A stretch of DNA of 64,000 nucleotides, taken from Luzula sylvatica. Its lineage: Eukaryota; Streptophyta; Magnoliopsida; Poales; Juncaceae. A program made the translations under genes and the position numbers. How positions within the stretch are numbered: the stretch's first letter is position 1; every line of letters begins with the position of its first letter. The stretch spans positions 19,689,591 through 19,753,590 of the forward strand of contig OX326957.1 in the NCBI GenBank assembly GCA_946800325.1, read 5' to 3'. The notes under the pieces are model-generated. The model had not been told where the DNA came from. It worked only from the letters and a program-made list of their open reading frames with translations, and searched no databases. Below, one piece after another: positions 21,283-30,989 of this stretch.

Positions 21283-24200
21283 ATGTCGTTTAAGAATTTA
21301 TCTATTTTATGTTGGAATGTGAGGGGACTTGGGTCAAAGGATAAATGTAATCTTATTAAGAATCAAGTTAGAGACTCATGTTGTGATTTGATTTGCTTAC
21401 AAGAAACGAAATGGAGTAGTCCAACTCATTTTAATATCCGTCTAGTTTGTTCGGCAAAATTTAGAAATGCAAGATTCATAAAAGCACTAGGCTCAAAAGG
21501 GGGAATAATGACCGCTTGGTCCGATAAGCTCACATTAGTGGATTGTATCGAAGCGACTTTTACGCTTACATGTACTTTTCTAAGAGGAAATGAACAAAAA
21601 TTCCGAGTTTGCAATGTTTACGGCCCGGTCGACGATGATGACAAAAAAATCCTTTTCCTTCATGAGTTAACCGCAGTTTCGCAATCCTCATTACCTACTA
21701 TAATTCTAGGAGATTTTAATCTAATAAGAAACACGATGGAATCCACTGGAAATAGCCACTCGGCTAGTTCAATAGTAGCTTTCAATAACTTTATCGAGGA
21801 CAACTCTTTCATCGAAATTTCTTTACCAAACCGAAAGTTTACATGGTCCAATAAACGACAAAACCCTACTTTATCCAAGCTCGATAGGGTATTAGTCTCC
21901 CCTTGGTTTATAACACAACAATGTCTCTTAACGATGGATGATTTACCTAGCACCACATCCGACCATGTACCTCTATTACTCACAATCAAGCCTCAAATGA
22001 GGTCAACGCGACTCTTCCATTTCGAGCGTTTTTGGCTCAAGCATGAGGAGATCTCACCCGTGGTACTCACGGCTTGGAGCCAACCAAACCGTCCAAATGA
22101 TGATTGTGCGAGTAATTTTTTAACCAAGCTCCACAACACCAAGAAGGCATTAATAACGTGGTCTAACAAAACTTTCAATGTTCCGAATTATGTCATGGAA
22201 GCTTGCAAAACGGTTATTAAATCACTCGATAACAAAGAGGAATCACGGCTACTTAACAATATGGAGTTCCTTTTAAGAATAAAGATTAGAGAAAAATTAC
22301 ACGAGCTAATTACAATAAGAGAAATTAAGTGGCAACAACGCTCCTCTGTTAATTGGCTAAAATTGGGAGATAATAACACCGCGTACTTCCATGCTTACGC
22401 TTCTAATAGAAGACATCAAAACATCATCTCTAAGGTGCATCACAATAACCGGGATATCGTTAACGAGGAGGCCATAAACCACGCTTTTACCAATTACTTT
22501 ATACAATCGTTCGGCTCTGCATCCGCACCATGCCTTGCGGTCAATGCCAACGAGTTATATGCTACAAATGATGAAACACCTAACATTACCCTTCACGTCC
22601 TAGGGGCGCCCTTCCTTGAAGCGGAAGTCAAGGCCTCACTAGATGCTTTAAAAAAAGGAAAGAGTTGCGGCCCCGAGGGTTTTCCGAGCGAATTCTTTCA
22701 AACTTTTTGGCCGGTCCTTAAAGATGATGTCTTACAACTGATAAATCATTTATATCATAACTCCTTACAACTAGAGAAGTTAAATAAAGCGGTAATTCAA
22801 CTTATACCAAAGAAGGAAGATGCGGTAAGCTTATCGGAATTTAGACCGATTAGTATCATCTCCACCCCGATCAAACTAATTACAAAAATTCTCGCCATGC
22901 GTTTACAACCTTACATGCCACTCATCATCCATCGTTGTCAAGCCGCTTTTATAAAAGGAAGAACAATTAACGAACTCTTTCTAGTCTCGAGAGAAATACT
23001 TAATATCTACCACAAGGCCAAGGTGCCCACGGTAATGTTAAAACTAGATTTTACGAAGGCATTCGACAATGTGTCATGGTCCTTTCTAGAACAAATTATG
23101 AGTGCTAGGAAATTTCCATCAAGATGGATTAATTGGGTTAACAAGATTCTAACTACATCGTCATCCTCAATTCAAACGAATGGTAAAAGAGGACCCCACT
23201 TTACACACAAAAGGGGACTACGTCAAGGTGACCCCCTCTCACCGTTATTATTTACGCTAGTAGTGGACGCACTTCAAGTCATGATATCGAAGGTTAATCC
23301 TCTCCTTACTAGCCCAATCATATTTGCCCCTACGACATTACAATACGCCGATGACACATTACTTTTCATCGAAGCACACCCGACTAACATAAAAATTATC
23401 ATGTACACCATTTCTCTCTTCTCCAAAGCCTCGGGTTTAGAGATTAATTGGGATAAAAGCGGCTTTGTCCCAATAGCGATTCCCGAAGAATTTCACGAGC
23501 ACCTAAATTCACTATTGAAGTGCCAAAAAAAGCCCCTACCAATGAAGTATTTAGGACTCCCGTTATCGTACAAAAAGCCCACCAAATTTACGTACCGCCC
23601 ACTACTTGAAAAAATAAGGGGCAAGATTAACAATTGGAGAAATAGATTTTTAACTTTAGGAGGAAGAACCACCCTTGTCAAGTCCGTGCTTACCACGCTA
23701 CCTAACTTCATTATGCAAACTTTCATATTACCAAAAGGGATTGTAAACGAGATTAACAAATTGATGCGAGCATTTTTTTGGAAGGGTGGCGACACCATAG
23801 TAGGAGGCAATTGCCTCATGAATTGGAAAAAATGTACTTTGCCTCAAAAACACGGCGGCTTAGGATTACTAGATCTCGGTAACCAAAATCAAGCTCTAAA
23901 CATCAAATGGTTGTTCAAGATTGATTTTGACAAGGAATCGTTTTGGGCCTCAACTTTACGTACGCTCTATAACATAAATAGTGTGCAAGACGTAGCCATT
24001 ATAGCTAATAGCCTCGCTTCCTATTACATTAGGGACTTACAAAAATTAATCCCAATTTACGAATCGTTCAAAGCGAATTATGTTGCCGTGCCTAACGAAG
24101 TCGGACTAGGGAATAAATTTTTAGCCGCAAAAATGTACGCACATTTATCAAACCCGGGGGTTGATTGTTTTTGGACGAGCACCCTTTTCAAAATACGAGC

Positions 24201-24609
24201 CCCACTAAAAGTCAAGGTGTTCGCATGGCTTGCGTTAAACAACCGAATCCTAACGGCGGATAACCTTTCAAAGAGAGGATGGCCTCATAACGCCACTTGT
24301 GCTCTTTGCGGCTCATCATTCGAATCGATGGATCACCTCTTCCTCTCTTGTCCCTTCACGTCCGAAGTATGGGGGGCCATAGACCCAAACCTCCTTCCTT
24401 TACCGGGTCAATTACGGGAATTATGGTGGACAACACGACGATCCAAGACCAATCAAGATGGGAAAAAAACATGGGACATCACATGGTTGGCAACGGTGTG
24501 GACTCTTTGGCTCGAGCGTAACAATCGCATCTTTCAAAGAAAAGGTCGAATGCATGCACTAGTTCTTAATAGCATAAATAATCTTACTCACATATGGAGG
24601 TTCATATGA
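21283..24609 (+). CDS. LINE ORF2: AP endonuclease, reverse transcriptase, zf-RVT
   Basis: 1108 residues. The N-terminal endonuclease has the expected residues: N in CWNVRGLGS, E in LQETKW, D in GDFNLI and SDH in SDHVPL. The RT shows LIPKKEDAVSLSEFRPIS, LKLDFTKAFDNVSW, GLRQGDPLSPLLF and the catalytic YADD in LQYADDTLLF. A C-terminal zinc domain reads CALCGSSFESMDHLFLSCPF. No RNase H domain is apparent. All catalytic motifs I can check are intact, with no stop or frameshift. It nicks the target DNA and primes cDNA synthesis there. Start is the first ATG, 86 nt after the ORF1 stop. Confidence 0.95.
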   Translation: MSFKNLSILCWNVRGLGSKDKCNLIKNQVRDSCCDLICLQETKWSSPTHFNIRLVCSAKFRNARFIKALGSKGGIMTAWSDKLTLVDCIEATFTLTCTFLRGNEQKFRVCNVYGPVDDDDKKILFLHELTAVSQSSLPTIILGDFNLIRNTMESTGNSHSASSIVAFNNFIEDNSFIEISLPNRKFTWSNKRQNPTLSKLDRVLVSPWFITQQCLLTMDDLPSTTSDHVPLLLTIKPQMRSTRLFHFERFWLKHEEISPVVLTAWSQPNRPNDDCASNFLTKLHNTKKALITWSNKTFNVPNYVMEACKTVIKSLDNKEESRLLNNMEFLLRIKIREKLHELITIREIKWQQRSSVNWLKLGDNNTAYFHAYASNRRHQNIISKVHHNNRDIVNEEAINHAFTNYFIQSFGSASAPCLAVNANELYATNDETPNITLHVLGAPFLEAEVKASLDALKKGKSCGPEGFPSEFFQTFWPVLKDDVLQLINHLYHNSLQLEKLNKAVIQLIPKKEDAVSLSEFRPISIISTPIKLITKILAMRLQPYMPLIIHRCQAAFIKGRTINELFLVSREILNIYHKAKVPTVMLKLDFTKAFDNVSWSFLEQIMSARKFPSRWINWVNKILTTSSSSIQTNGKRGPHFTHKRGLRQGDPLSPLLFTLVVDALQVMISKVNPLLTSPIIFAPTTLQYADDTLLFIEAHPTNIKIIMYTISLFSKASGLEINWDKSGFVPIAIPEEFHEHLNSLLKCQKKPLPMKYLGLPLSYKKPTKFTYRPLLEKIRGKINNWRNRFLTLGGRTTLVKSVLTTLPNFIMQTFILPKGIVNEINKLMRAFFWKGGDTIVGGNCLMNWKKCTLPQKHGGLGLLDLGNQNQALNIKWLFKIDFDKESFWASTLRTLYNINSVQDVAIIANSLASYYIRDLQKLIPIYESFKANYVAVPNEVGLGNKFLAAKMYAHLSNPGVDCFWTSTLFKIRAPLKVKVFAWLALNNRILTADNLSKRGWPHNATCALCGSSFESMDHLFLSCPFTSEVWGAIDPNLLPLPGQLRELWWTTRRSKTNQDGKKTWDITWLATVWTLWLERNNRIFQRKGRMHALVLNSINNLTHIWRFI

Positions 24610-24735
24610 TTCCTCATAACACATTGTAAATTTGGTGTATTGTAAAACTCTTATTTTATGGTTGAATGAAAATGATTGGATCGAGCGCGTATCGCGCTTG
24701 CCTTTCCTTCAAAAAAAATAATAACGTATATTATG

Positions 24736-25210
24736 GAGGAATAAAAACCTATGTCATAATTATGAATTTGTGTAACCTCCAAATAATTCTTTGTCTTCCC
24801 TCTTTATAATACATATATGAGAAATATCACAGTGAGTTGTTATCTCTTTAATTCCCGCCAATTGTTGTACAATTATTATTTTTCAATGTTCTTAGAGAGT
24901 TTATTTCTTTATAGAATAAAGTTTTATATTGGTTGGATAAATTGGTGCACATGACTTCATTTCTTTTGATATGTAAATTTTCCGTTCTACGACTGTGTTA
25001 CTAGATCGGAACCAAGACAAATCGGAAGTGTAGAATTTTGGAGATGGAGAAACGAAACACCCTGCACTAGATAACGTCATCTGTCTTTATGACAATTGTG
25101 GCACGACCACGCAGCTACACCATGTTTGTTCTCGATTTATTTATTTATTATTATTTAATTAATTATTTAATTTGTTTATTTGGTTATTTCATAGAAATAT
25201 AACCAACAAA
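24736..25210. other. AT-rich spacer
   Basis: No gene or bounded element seen. A short TTTA-type run lies at about 25137-25185. Confidence 0.4.
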
Positions 25211-25690
25211 ATCGAGGTGTCGGAGTATTAGCCAGTTAATTGAATATTCTTTTAACAAATAATATGCAACCCATTATTGTTTTTTGATGATCCTCCAATA
25301 TCTTATAACGTAAATGTATTATGTTTGAGCATAGATATAGATAATAACTCTTAGTTCGTGTTATTAAGTACAAAAAACCAATTGAATAGGAAGTAATATA
25401 TCATTAAATAATAGTGATGGTTGTGATTCACACAAGTTTTGTTTGAAAAAAAAGTATCGTCTCGCTTTTTGCATGAATACAACCATGCAAACAAATTGCA
25501 TAGGTTTGAAAGGCATGATGTACATCCTGTATAACTCAACCATTTTCTATTGATAAATTTTGAATTTTACATGCGATTGATTGGCAATAACCCCCAAACA
25601 AACATGCAATGTTAATGTTGCCTCTTTGTTTCACCATAACAAACAGGCCCCAAAATTCTTTGGGCTATATAGCTTTGAGTTTTGGGCTTT
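25211..25690. repeat. Dispersed repeat R, copy 3
   Basis: The fullest copy alongside 14613-15085, containing all shared blocks from GTGTCGGAGTATTAGCC to TTCTTTGGGCTATATA. It lies upstream of the broken TAG exon copy, as copy 4 lies upstream of the real one, so both belong to one local duplication. Confidence 0.8.
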
Positions 25691-26206
25691 ATTAATTCAA
25701 TGTTAATGTTACCTCTTTGATGACTAAGTAATGTTCTGGTTTTGATTTTTGTTATTGCAAGCTATATAACAAATAGCATTATAGCGTCCGTATTAAATTG
25801 ATGGGTAATTCTATGATAAAACTTTTTTTTTTTAAGGTTGAATATTTTTTAAACAATAATGATAGTTCATCTAGAAACATACGTGACAAATCACAGTACA
25901 GTCACATCAAACTTTTAAATGAAAATAAAATTTTAGATATTCTAAATTTAATTGTCACGTGTATTTCTAGGTGCAAATCCAGATAAAAAAATCTAGGTGT
26001 CTGTGATTATTGATTTTTTAAATGATTATTTAGTAATTTTTCAATTTAATGATAATATTGAAATGTGTTTGTATGAATTAATTATGGGCAAGATATGAAA
26101 GATTTATCATACACACAAATATTTTTTTTAATTAATTGGAAATATCCAAATTACTTTTTTATAAAATCACCTTGATTACGGTATTGTGATTTAGTTGTGA
26201 TGTATG
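25691..26206. other. Spacer with a CTATAGCG-type motif
   Basis: A 60-bp block GATTTTTGTTATTGCAAGCT ... ATTATAGCGTC near 25742-25800 recurs at about 28745-28800 and 28975-29025. Otherwise no feature seen. Confidence 0.4.
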
Positions 26207-26572
26207 TCATTTCGTATTGTTTGCGTAGGAGACATGATACACGATATGTCGTATTTCATCTTTTGGAGGGCATATTTGATATTTTGTTGTTTTACAATAA
26301 ATGAAATGTGGCCTATAGAAAGTCATAACATAGTTAATTAGACAATATATTATGCTATTACAACATGTTACAATACTCTTGACCCAAACCAAGAGCTCTA
26401 GGACTTCGATCACGCTCCCGATACCCCAACGCGGAAATTACGATACCGATTCGCTCGTGCCGTCATCGGAAAATGAAGCTAAAGTAGAACAATGGTGATG
26501 GGAAGAGACGAAATGATGACTGTATGACAGTGGGACCCACAAGCCGAAATCCTCGACGAACCATGTCCTTGG
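26207..26572 (-). pseudogene. Duplicated 3' fragment of the TAG glycosylase gene
   Basis: Matches the last exon and 3' flank of the intact gene (29049-29390). The minus strand reads KDMVRRGFRLVGPTVIQS and then loses about 32 bases that in the real gene encode FMQAAGLTND, shifting the frame. The downstream flank (ATTTTGTTGTTTTACA, ATTACAACATGTTACAAT, ACCGATTCGCTCGTG) is also conserved. Upstream of about 26572 homology stops, so only part of one exon was copied. It lacks the zinc-binding His/Cys and cannot be functional. Confidence 0.88.
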
Positions 26573-27395
26573 TATCTAATTCAAACCTTTCAAGTTTCGA
26601 TGATGATGTTTGGGTACTGCTAATGGTTGGTTTAAAATGTTCTCTGCCTATATTGGTGTGATTAGATACCAAGCATGTCATTTGAATCATAATTCTCAAA
26701 GTCGAAATCATCCAATGCCCGTAGATTGAGAATCGACTGATTCGGATTAGAAAATCAGATTTTATTAGATTAAAAAGTTGAAAAGAAAAAAAATTTAATG
26801 TAAAGAAAATGGAAGAACACAAATTTAAAAAATATTCTTCTTATTATTGTGTATTTTTCCTGAATTTAATTATATTCAGAGAAATAATAGATTATTATTA
26901 TTATTATTATTGTTTCGAAACATAAATAGAATGTGCACAAGTAATCTGATCAGTCCAGTTTTCAGACATTCGATTGTGCCGACAAAGGTTCAGAATTTGG
27001 GACAACTTTTTCTTCGAATCCTCTGTACGAATACGATTCAAAATGGAATGACCGGAAAGACTCTTTCCGTAGCCCCGCATGGCCGCACAGGGAGCTAATA
27101 AAGAGATATCCACAACTGATCTTCTACAAAGCCCAAAATTTAATTCCGAGCTCAAATCTCTGAACTTTCCAAAACTTAAGTCATGGAGTTGCTTTCTGGG
27201 TTTTCAATATGAATCGAAGTCAGGGATTTCATGTGTAGGGTTTCTATGTTAGTTTTCTTTTCCTGGTTTTTAATTTTTTTCTACAGAGGTTTAGAAATGC
27301 TTGTTTATGGCTTACGTTGAGTTAAAAAACACTTTAGCTATAGGGTAATTTTGGTTGCATAATTATCCTTATTGGTGCATGTAATTCTTTCTTAA
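26573..27395. other. Intergenic, unidentified
   Basis: Contains a short TTA run (26893-26911). An 80-codon open stretch on the minus strand (27155-26907) has no recognisable family; I do not call it a gene. Confidence 0.35.
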
Positions 27396-27676
27396 TCTCT
27401 ATATATAATACAAGTGAGATTTCTCAAACCCACACTATTTTTGTCAAAAAGGAAAGAAATTGTGCACTGCACAAAAAAAAAAAACCTTCTATTTCATGTG
27501 CCAAGGAAAAAGACTCACCAGCAGCAGTACATTCGATTCCACTCAGCAGTCAAGAAATTCGCTAAGAAAAAACATAACATTTTACATGTAAATCAATGAA
27601 TCGATATTAGGTATGGTTACGTACTTATTTATATAAACTAAAAAACTCCCGCACAATTGCGCGGGAAAAAAGCTAG
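27396..27676 (+). mobile_element. Small non-autonomous Helitron (281 bp)
   Basis: Begins TCTCTATATATAATACAAG after an A and ends CTAG before a T, matching the Helitron 5'-TC..CTRR-3' rule with A/T insertion. A hairpin CCCGCACAATTGCGCGGG lies 8 bases before the CTAG end. The same hairpin and CTAGT end occur inverted at 41897-41930. No coding sequence. Confidence 0.82.
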
Positions 27677-27899
27677 TTACTAATAATGACATTACTAATT
27701 CTATCACTAAAACACATCATCAATTTTTCTCAAAAAAAACACATTATCAATCCATGATTTCAACTCTCCCTCAATCACAATTCACAAGTGCTACATCATT
27801 CATAATTACTTTAATACACATCCAGACATCCTCAAGTGGATGGGGCTTGAAATACCATCAACTTGCGAAAAAGTTACGTAAAGAGAGCTAAGAAAGTTC

Positions 27900-28045
27900 G
27901 AAATAGTGTGCTAAATAGGAGCTAAAAGAGAGATAAGAGAATGGTAAATAGTGAGCTTAAAGAGAGATAAGAGAATGGTAAATAGTGAGCTAGAGAGCCA
28001 AAAGAAAGTTAAGAGAATGTTAAATAGTGAGCTAAAAGAGTGCCA
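27900..28045. repeat. Short tandem repeat, 34-42 bp units
   Basis: The unit GATAAGAGAATGGTAAATAG plus TGAGCT recurs from about 27905 to 28033, with ATGG/ATGT at 27941, 27975 and 28017. The first copies are the most similar. Confidence 0.75.
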
Positions 28046-28189
28046 AAACCCCCAAAAACTCCTAAAGAAGAGAAGGAAAAAGTTCACGGAGCCGATTGCA
28101 ACTCCGCTGGGGGCCAAATATCGGAGCAGAAAGCGTTAAAACCAAATTGTGATGGGAGAGGAACTGACGTGGCAAACCATGCCACATCG

Positions 28190-28470
28190 TCAATTAAATA
28201 AAAATAATAGTGATGGTTGTGATTCACACAAGTTTTGTTTGAAAAAGTATCGTCTCGCTTTTCACATGAATACAACCATGCAAACAAATTGCATAGGTTC
28301 GAAAGGCATGATGTACATCATGTATAACTTAACCTTTTTGTATTGATAAATACCCCAAACAAACCTGCAAGGTTAATGTTACCTTTTTGTTTCGCCATAA
28401 AAAACAGACCTTAAAATTCTTTGGGCTATATATATATGCTTTGAAGTTTTGGGTTTTATTAGTTCATTGT
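28190..28470. repeat. Dispersed repeat R, copy 4 (partial)
   Basis: Begins inside the repeat at AATAGTGATGGTTGTGATTC and continues through TTCTTTGGGCTATATA. Very close to copy 3. Confidence 0.8.
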
Positions 28471-28810
28471 AATTATGAGGGCATATCTGCAAATTAGAAT
28501 AGGGACCCTGGTTAATGGCGATGAATAATGAGGCAGCTAGTGGTCACAGACTCACATGCCAATATATTGGTGAAACCTACTTGCATAAACACATGTCTTG
28601 TCTACTAATTCCTATATTGTAGGACCTCTTAAGGAAACATTCGTACATGGATAATTGGAAAAAAGAAGGGCTGGTTTGGGCATTTGTTGAAAAAATAGTG
28701 AAAAGGGCAACGTTTTGAGTAACAATCTAGTGATATGTAATGTTCTTATTGTGATTTTTGTTATCACACGCTATAGCGACACTATAGCGTTGGTATTTAA
28801 TTTGATTACT

Positions 28811-28949
28811 GACGGTCTCATAGTCTAATGGTGAGGTGTTTAGTACAAGATACCATAGAACTTGGGTTCGAATCTCGTTGGTATTATCAATAAAAATATG
28901 AAACCAAATATATCCACGGTTCGTGATTTAGGTTTCTTTCAAAAATAAA
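28811..28949 (+). mobile_element. tRNA-derived SINE-like element
   Basis: Has a pol III A box (TAGTCTAATGG, 28821-28831) and B box (GGTTCGAATCT, 28865-28875) with typical spacing, followed by about 70 bp and an A-rich end. TAATTTGATT before and TAAATTGATT after may be its TSD (9 of 10). It does not fold as a complete tRNA, so I read it as a SINE head. Confidence 0.55.
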
Positions 28950-29230
28950 TAAATTGATTGTAGTATTATGTTGTAATTGCGATTTTTGTTATTATGTATT
29001 ATAGCGTCGATACTTAATTGCTTGGTTATGGTTCTTAATGATATTTCGTATTTTGGTGGGCATATTGATATTTTGTTGTTTTACAGGGGTGTAAACGAAA
29101 ATTTGCGTATAAAAAAGTCATAACACGGTTAATTAGATAATATATTATACTATTACAACATGTTACAATCCTCTTGATGGATCAAGAGGTCTAAGACTAC
29201 GATTACAATTTCGATACCCTAACGCGAAAA

Positions 29231-30873
29231 TTACAACACCGATTCGCTCGTGTTGCCATCGGGAAAAGTAGGTAAAGTAGAACAATGGCGATGGCAAGAC
29301 ACGAGATGATCGTTAGTCAAGCCAGCAGCCTGCATGAATGATTGTATGACGGTAGGACCCACAAGCCGAAATCCTCGACGAACCATGTCCTTGCTGATCG
29401 CGTCCGATTTCGAGGTCTTGATCGGTATTTTTCTAGAATATTTGTAGTTGGGTGAGAGTGGCTTGTGGTTCACAAAGCTCCATAGATAGTTGTCAAAGGA
29501 GCCCAATTGCACTTGCACCTACACAACATAACATTTAACACATCACATGCATTTCATGATTACTCATTCATGAGAATAACAATAACAATAATTCGTGCAT
29601 CTCAATCTGTAAAGTTCACCCAAGTGGACGCTTTGCTTTCATCCATATAATAATTTGGGCCATGCTATTCTTGTATATTTAATTAGGTTCTTATTCTTAT
29701 GTAATACCATAAAGTTACATGCAATAAATATTTCACTAATTAATTAATTTAACTTTTAATGTTGTTATTTTAGTTGTCTTATGGAACTTCGTTTAATATT
29801 AGAAGAAAAAAAAATAGTTGTATTGATTAGATTGGTACCTCAAGGATTTTTTTGGCATTATCAACAACACCTCTCACGAAGGTCAAATCAAGCCCAAATT
29901 CCTCACACAAAGCTCCAATTTTTCTCTCCTTGTATCTCGCCACTATTTCTGCATCAAATCCAGCGAAAACTTCCCTGTAAAACAAAACAAATTTCGCAAT
30001 TCTTACTCATTGCTACAAAATATTCACTATTTAAAGATATTTTAATTTTAATTTTAATTCTTCTAGTTTTTTTTACCTGAAATCATTTCTTTTCTTCAAA
30101 TTTGTAGTCCAATTTGACCCAACCTGAGCACCACAAAGCACCAATAGCTCAAATAACATCCTGAAATTTCAACAAAAAAAATCATGTTGAGTTTAAAATC
30201 ATTGCACATTTTACTGTCTAAGCAAAGTAATTAATCTCTTTATTATCTTAATAATTACTCACTTGTCATTGTGTACCGGTACTCCCCATTCTTCGTCATG
30301 GTACGCAATATATACCGGGTCCGAATTTGGTGTTATGAAACTACATCTTTTCTCTTCATGCACATTATTACTGCCATTTCTATCCATGTCTAGCTTTGCC
30401 ACGTTCACCAATTTTGAAGAACCAACCCTTCCATAATGAGAAACCCTAATTTTCCTTTCTTCATGCACGAGACTAGACTTTTGCTTGTGCTCCGTCACTG
30501 TACTCGGTACCGGTACGGCCAACTCATTTCCGGCACGACTCGACTTCTTCTTCATTGGTGATTTTAGAGGTCTTGATTCTATGGGTTTCGGCGAAACAGG
30601 TGGCGAGACCTAGATGAAAAAGATTTTTTTGAAATGCTTAGTTTTACTAAGTAGTATTGGACTTGCTAATCTAATCTAATATAATATAATAAACAGCTCT
30701 AATACCTTGAATGGGTTGATTGATTTGGTTTCTTTATTATATCCATCGTTTTTTAGAAGCGATTTTCTCGGTTGCGTTTGTTTAAGGTTGGGGGAAATGC
30801 GGTTGCTTGCCGGTTGTAAAACCGGCCTTCCATCAATTTTCGCCATGGGGGATTTGGGTTTTGAATTGCACAT
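29231..30873 (-). CDS. DNA-3-methyladenine glycosylase I (TAG family), five exons
   Basis: Base-excision repair enzyme that removes 3-methyladenine from alkylated DNA; plant members act in the nucleus. Exons (minus): 30873-30706, 30609-30263, 30160-30077, 29974-29839, 29518-29231; all introns GT..AG and phases join to 340 residues. The N-terminal third is low-complexity and basic. The catalytic domain starts near residue 145 with RCSFITPNSD and AYHDEEWGVPVHND (zinc-snap Cys/His and the conserved Glu), continues MLFELLVLCGAQVGSNW, KIPIKTSKSD, KDMVRRGFRLVGPTV, and ends FMQAAGLTNDHLVSCHRH with the remaining zinc His and Cys. A second ATG nine codons in (MAKIDGRP) is an alternative start. A broken copy of exon 5 lies at 26207-26572. 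Confidence 0.93.
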
Positions 30874-30970
30874 TTTTGTAGGTTGAATTGTGTAAATTGA
30901 AGTAAGTTTGAGAGAGGAGAAAGTTTATGTGTGAGGTAGTGAGATGGAAATGGAGGGAATGGGAGAGGGA

Positions 30971-30982
30971 TATAAATAGAGA
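30971..30982 (-). promoter_or_regulatory. Likely TATA box of the TAG gene
   Basis: On the minus strand TCTATTTATATC lies about 100 bp upstream of the start codon, in the expected orientation for a plant promoter with a leader of about 70-80 nt. Confidence 0.5.
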
Positions 30983-30989
30983 TATGGAA

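Larger units (their letters stand above)
17919..24718 (+). mobile_element. Full-length L1-type LINE retrotransposon (6.8 kb)
   Basis: Flanked by a perfect 17-bp TSD, TAATAACGTATATTATG, at 17902-17918 and 24719-24735. It has about a 107-nt 5' leader, ORF1 (18026-21196), an 86-nt gap, ORF2 (21283-24609), about a 100-nt 3' UTR and a short A-rich tail. Both ORFs are open over their full length and no 5' truncation is evident, which is unusual for a LINE copy. The perfect TSD indicates a recent insertion. It may be competent for movement, but that is inference. Confidence 0.93.

Noticed and set aside
26907..27155. Small gene on the minus strand
   Set aside because: 82 codons without recognisable motifs, splice context or conservation clue.
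28816..28880. tRNA gene
   Set aside because: A and B boxes are present but a full cloverleaf does not form and the sequence continues into a SINE-like body.
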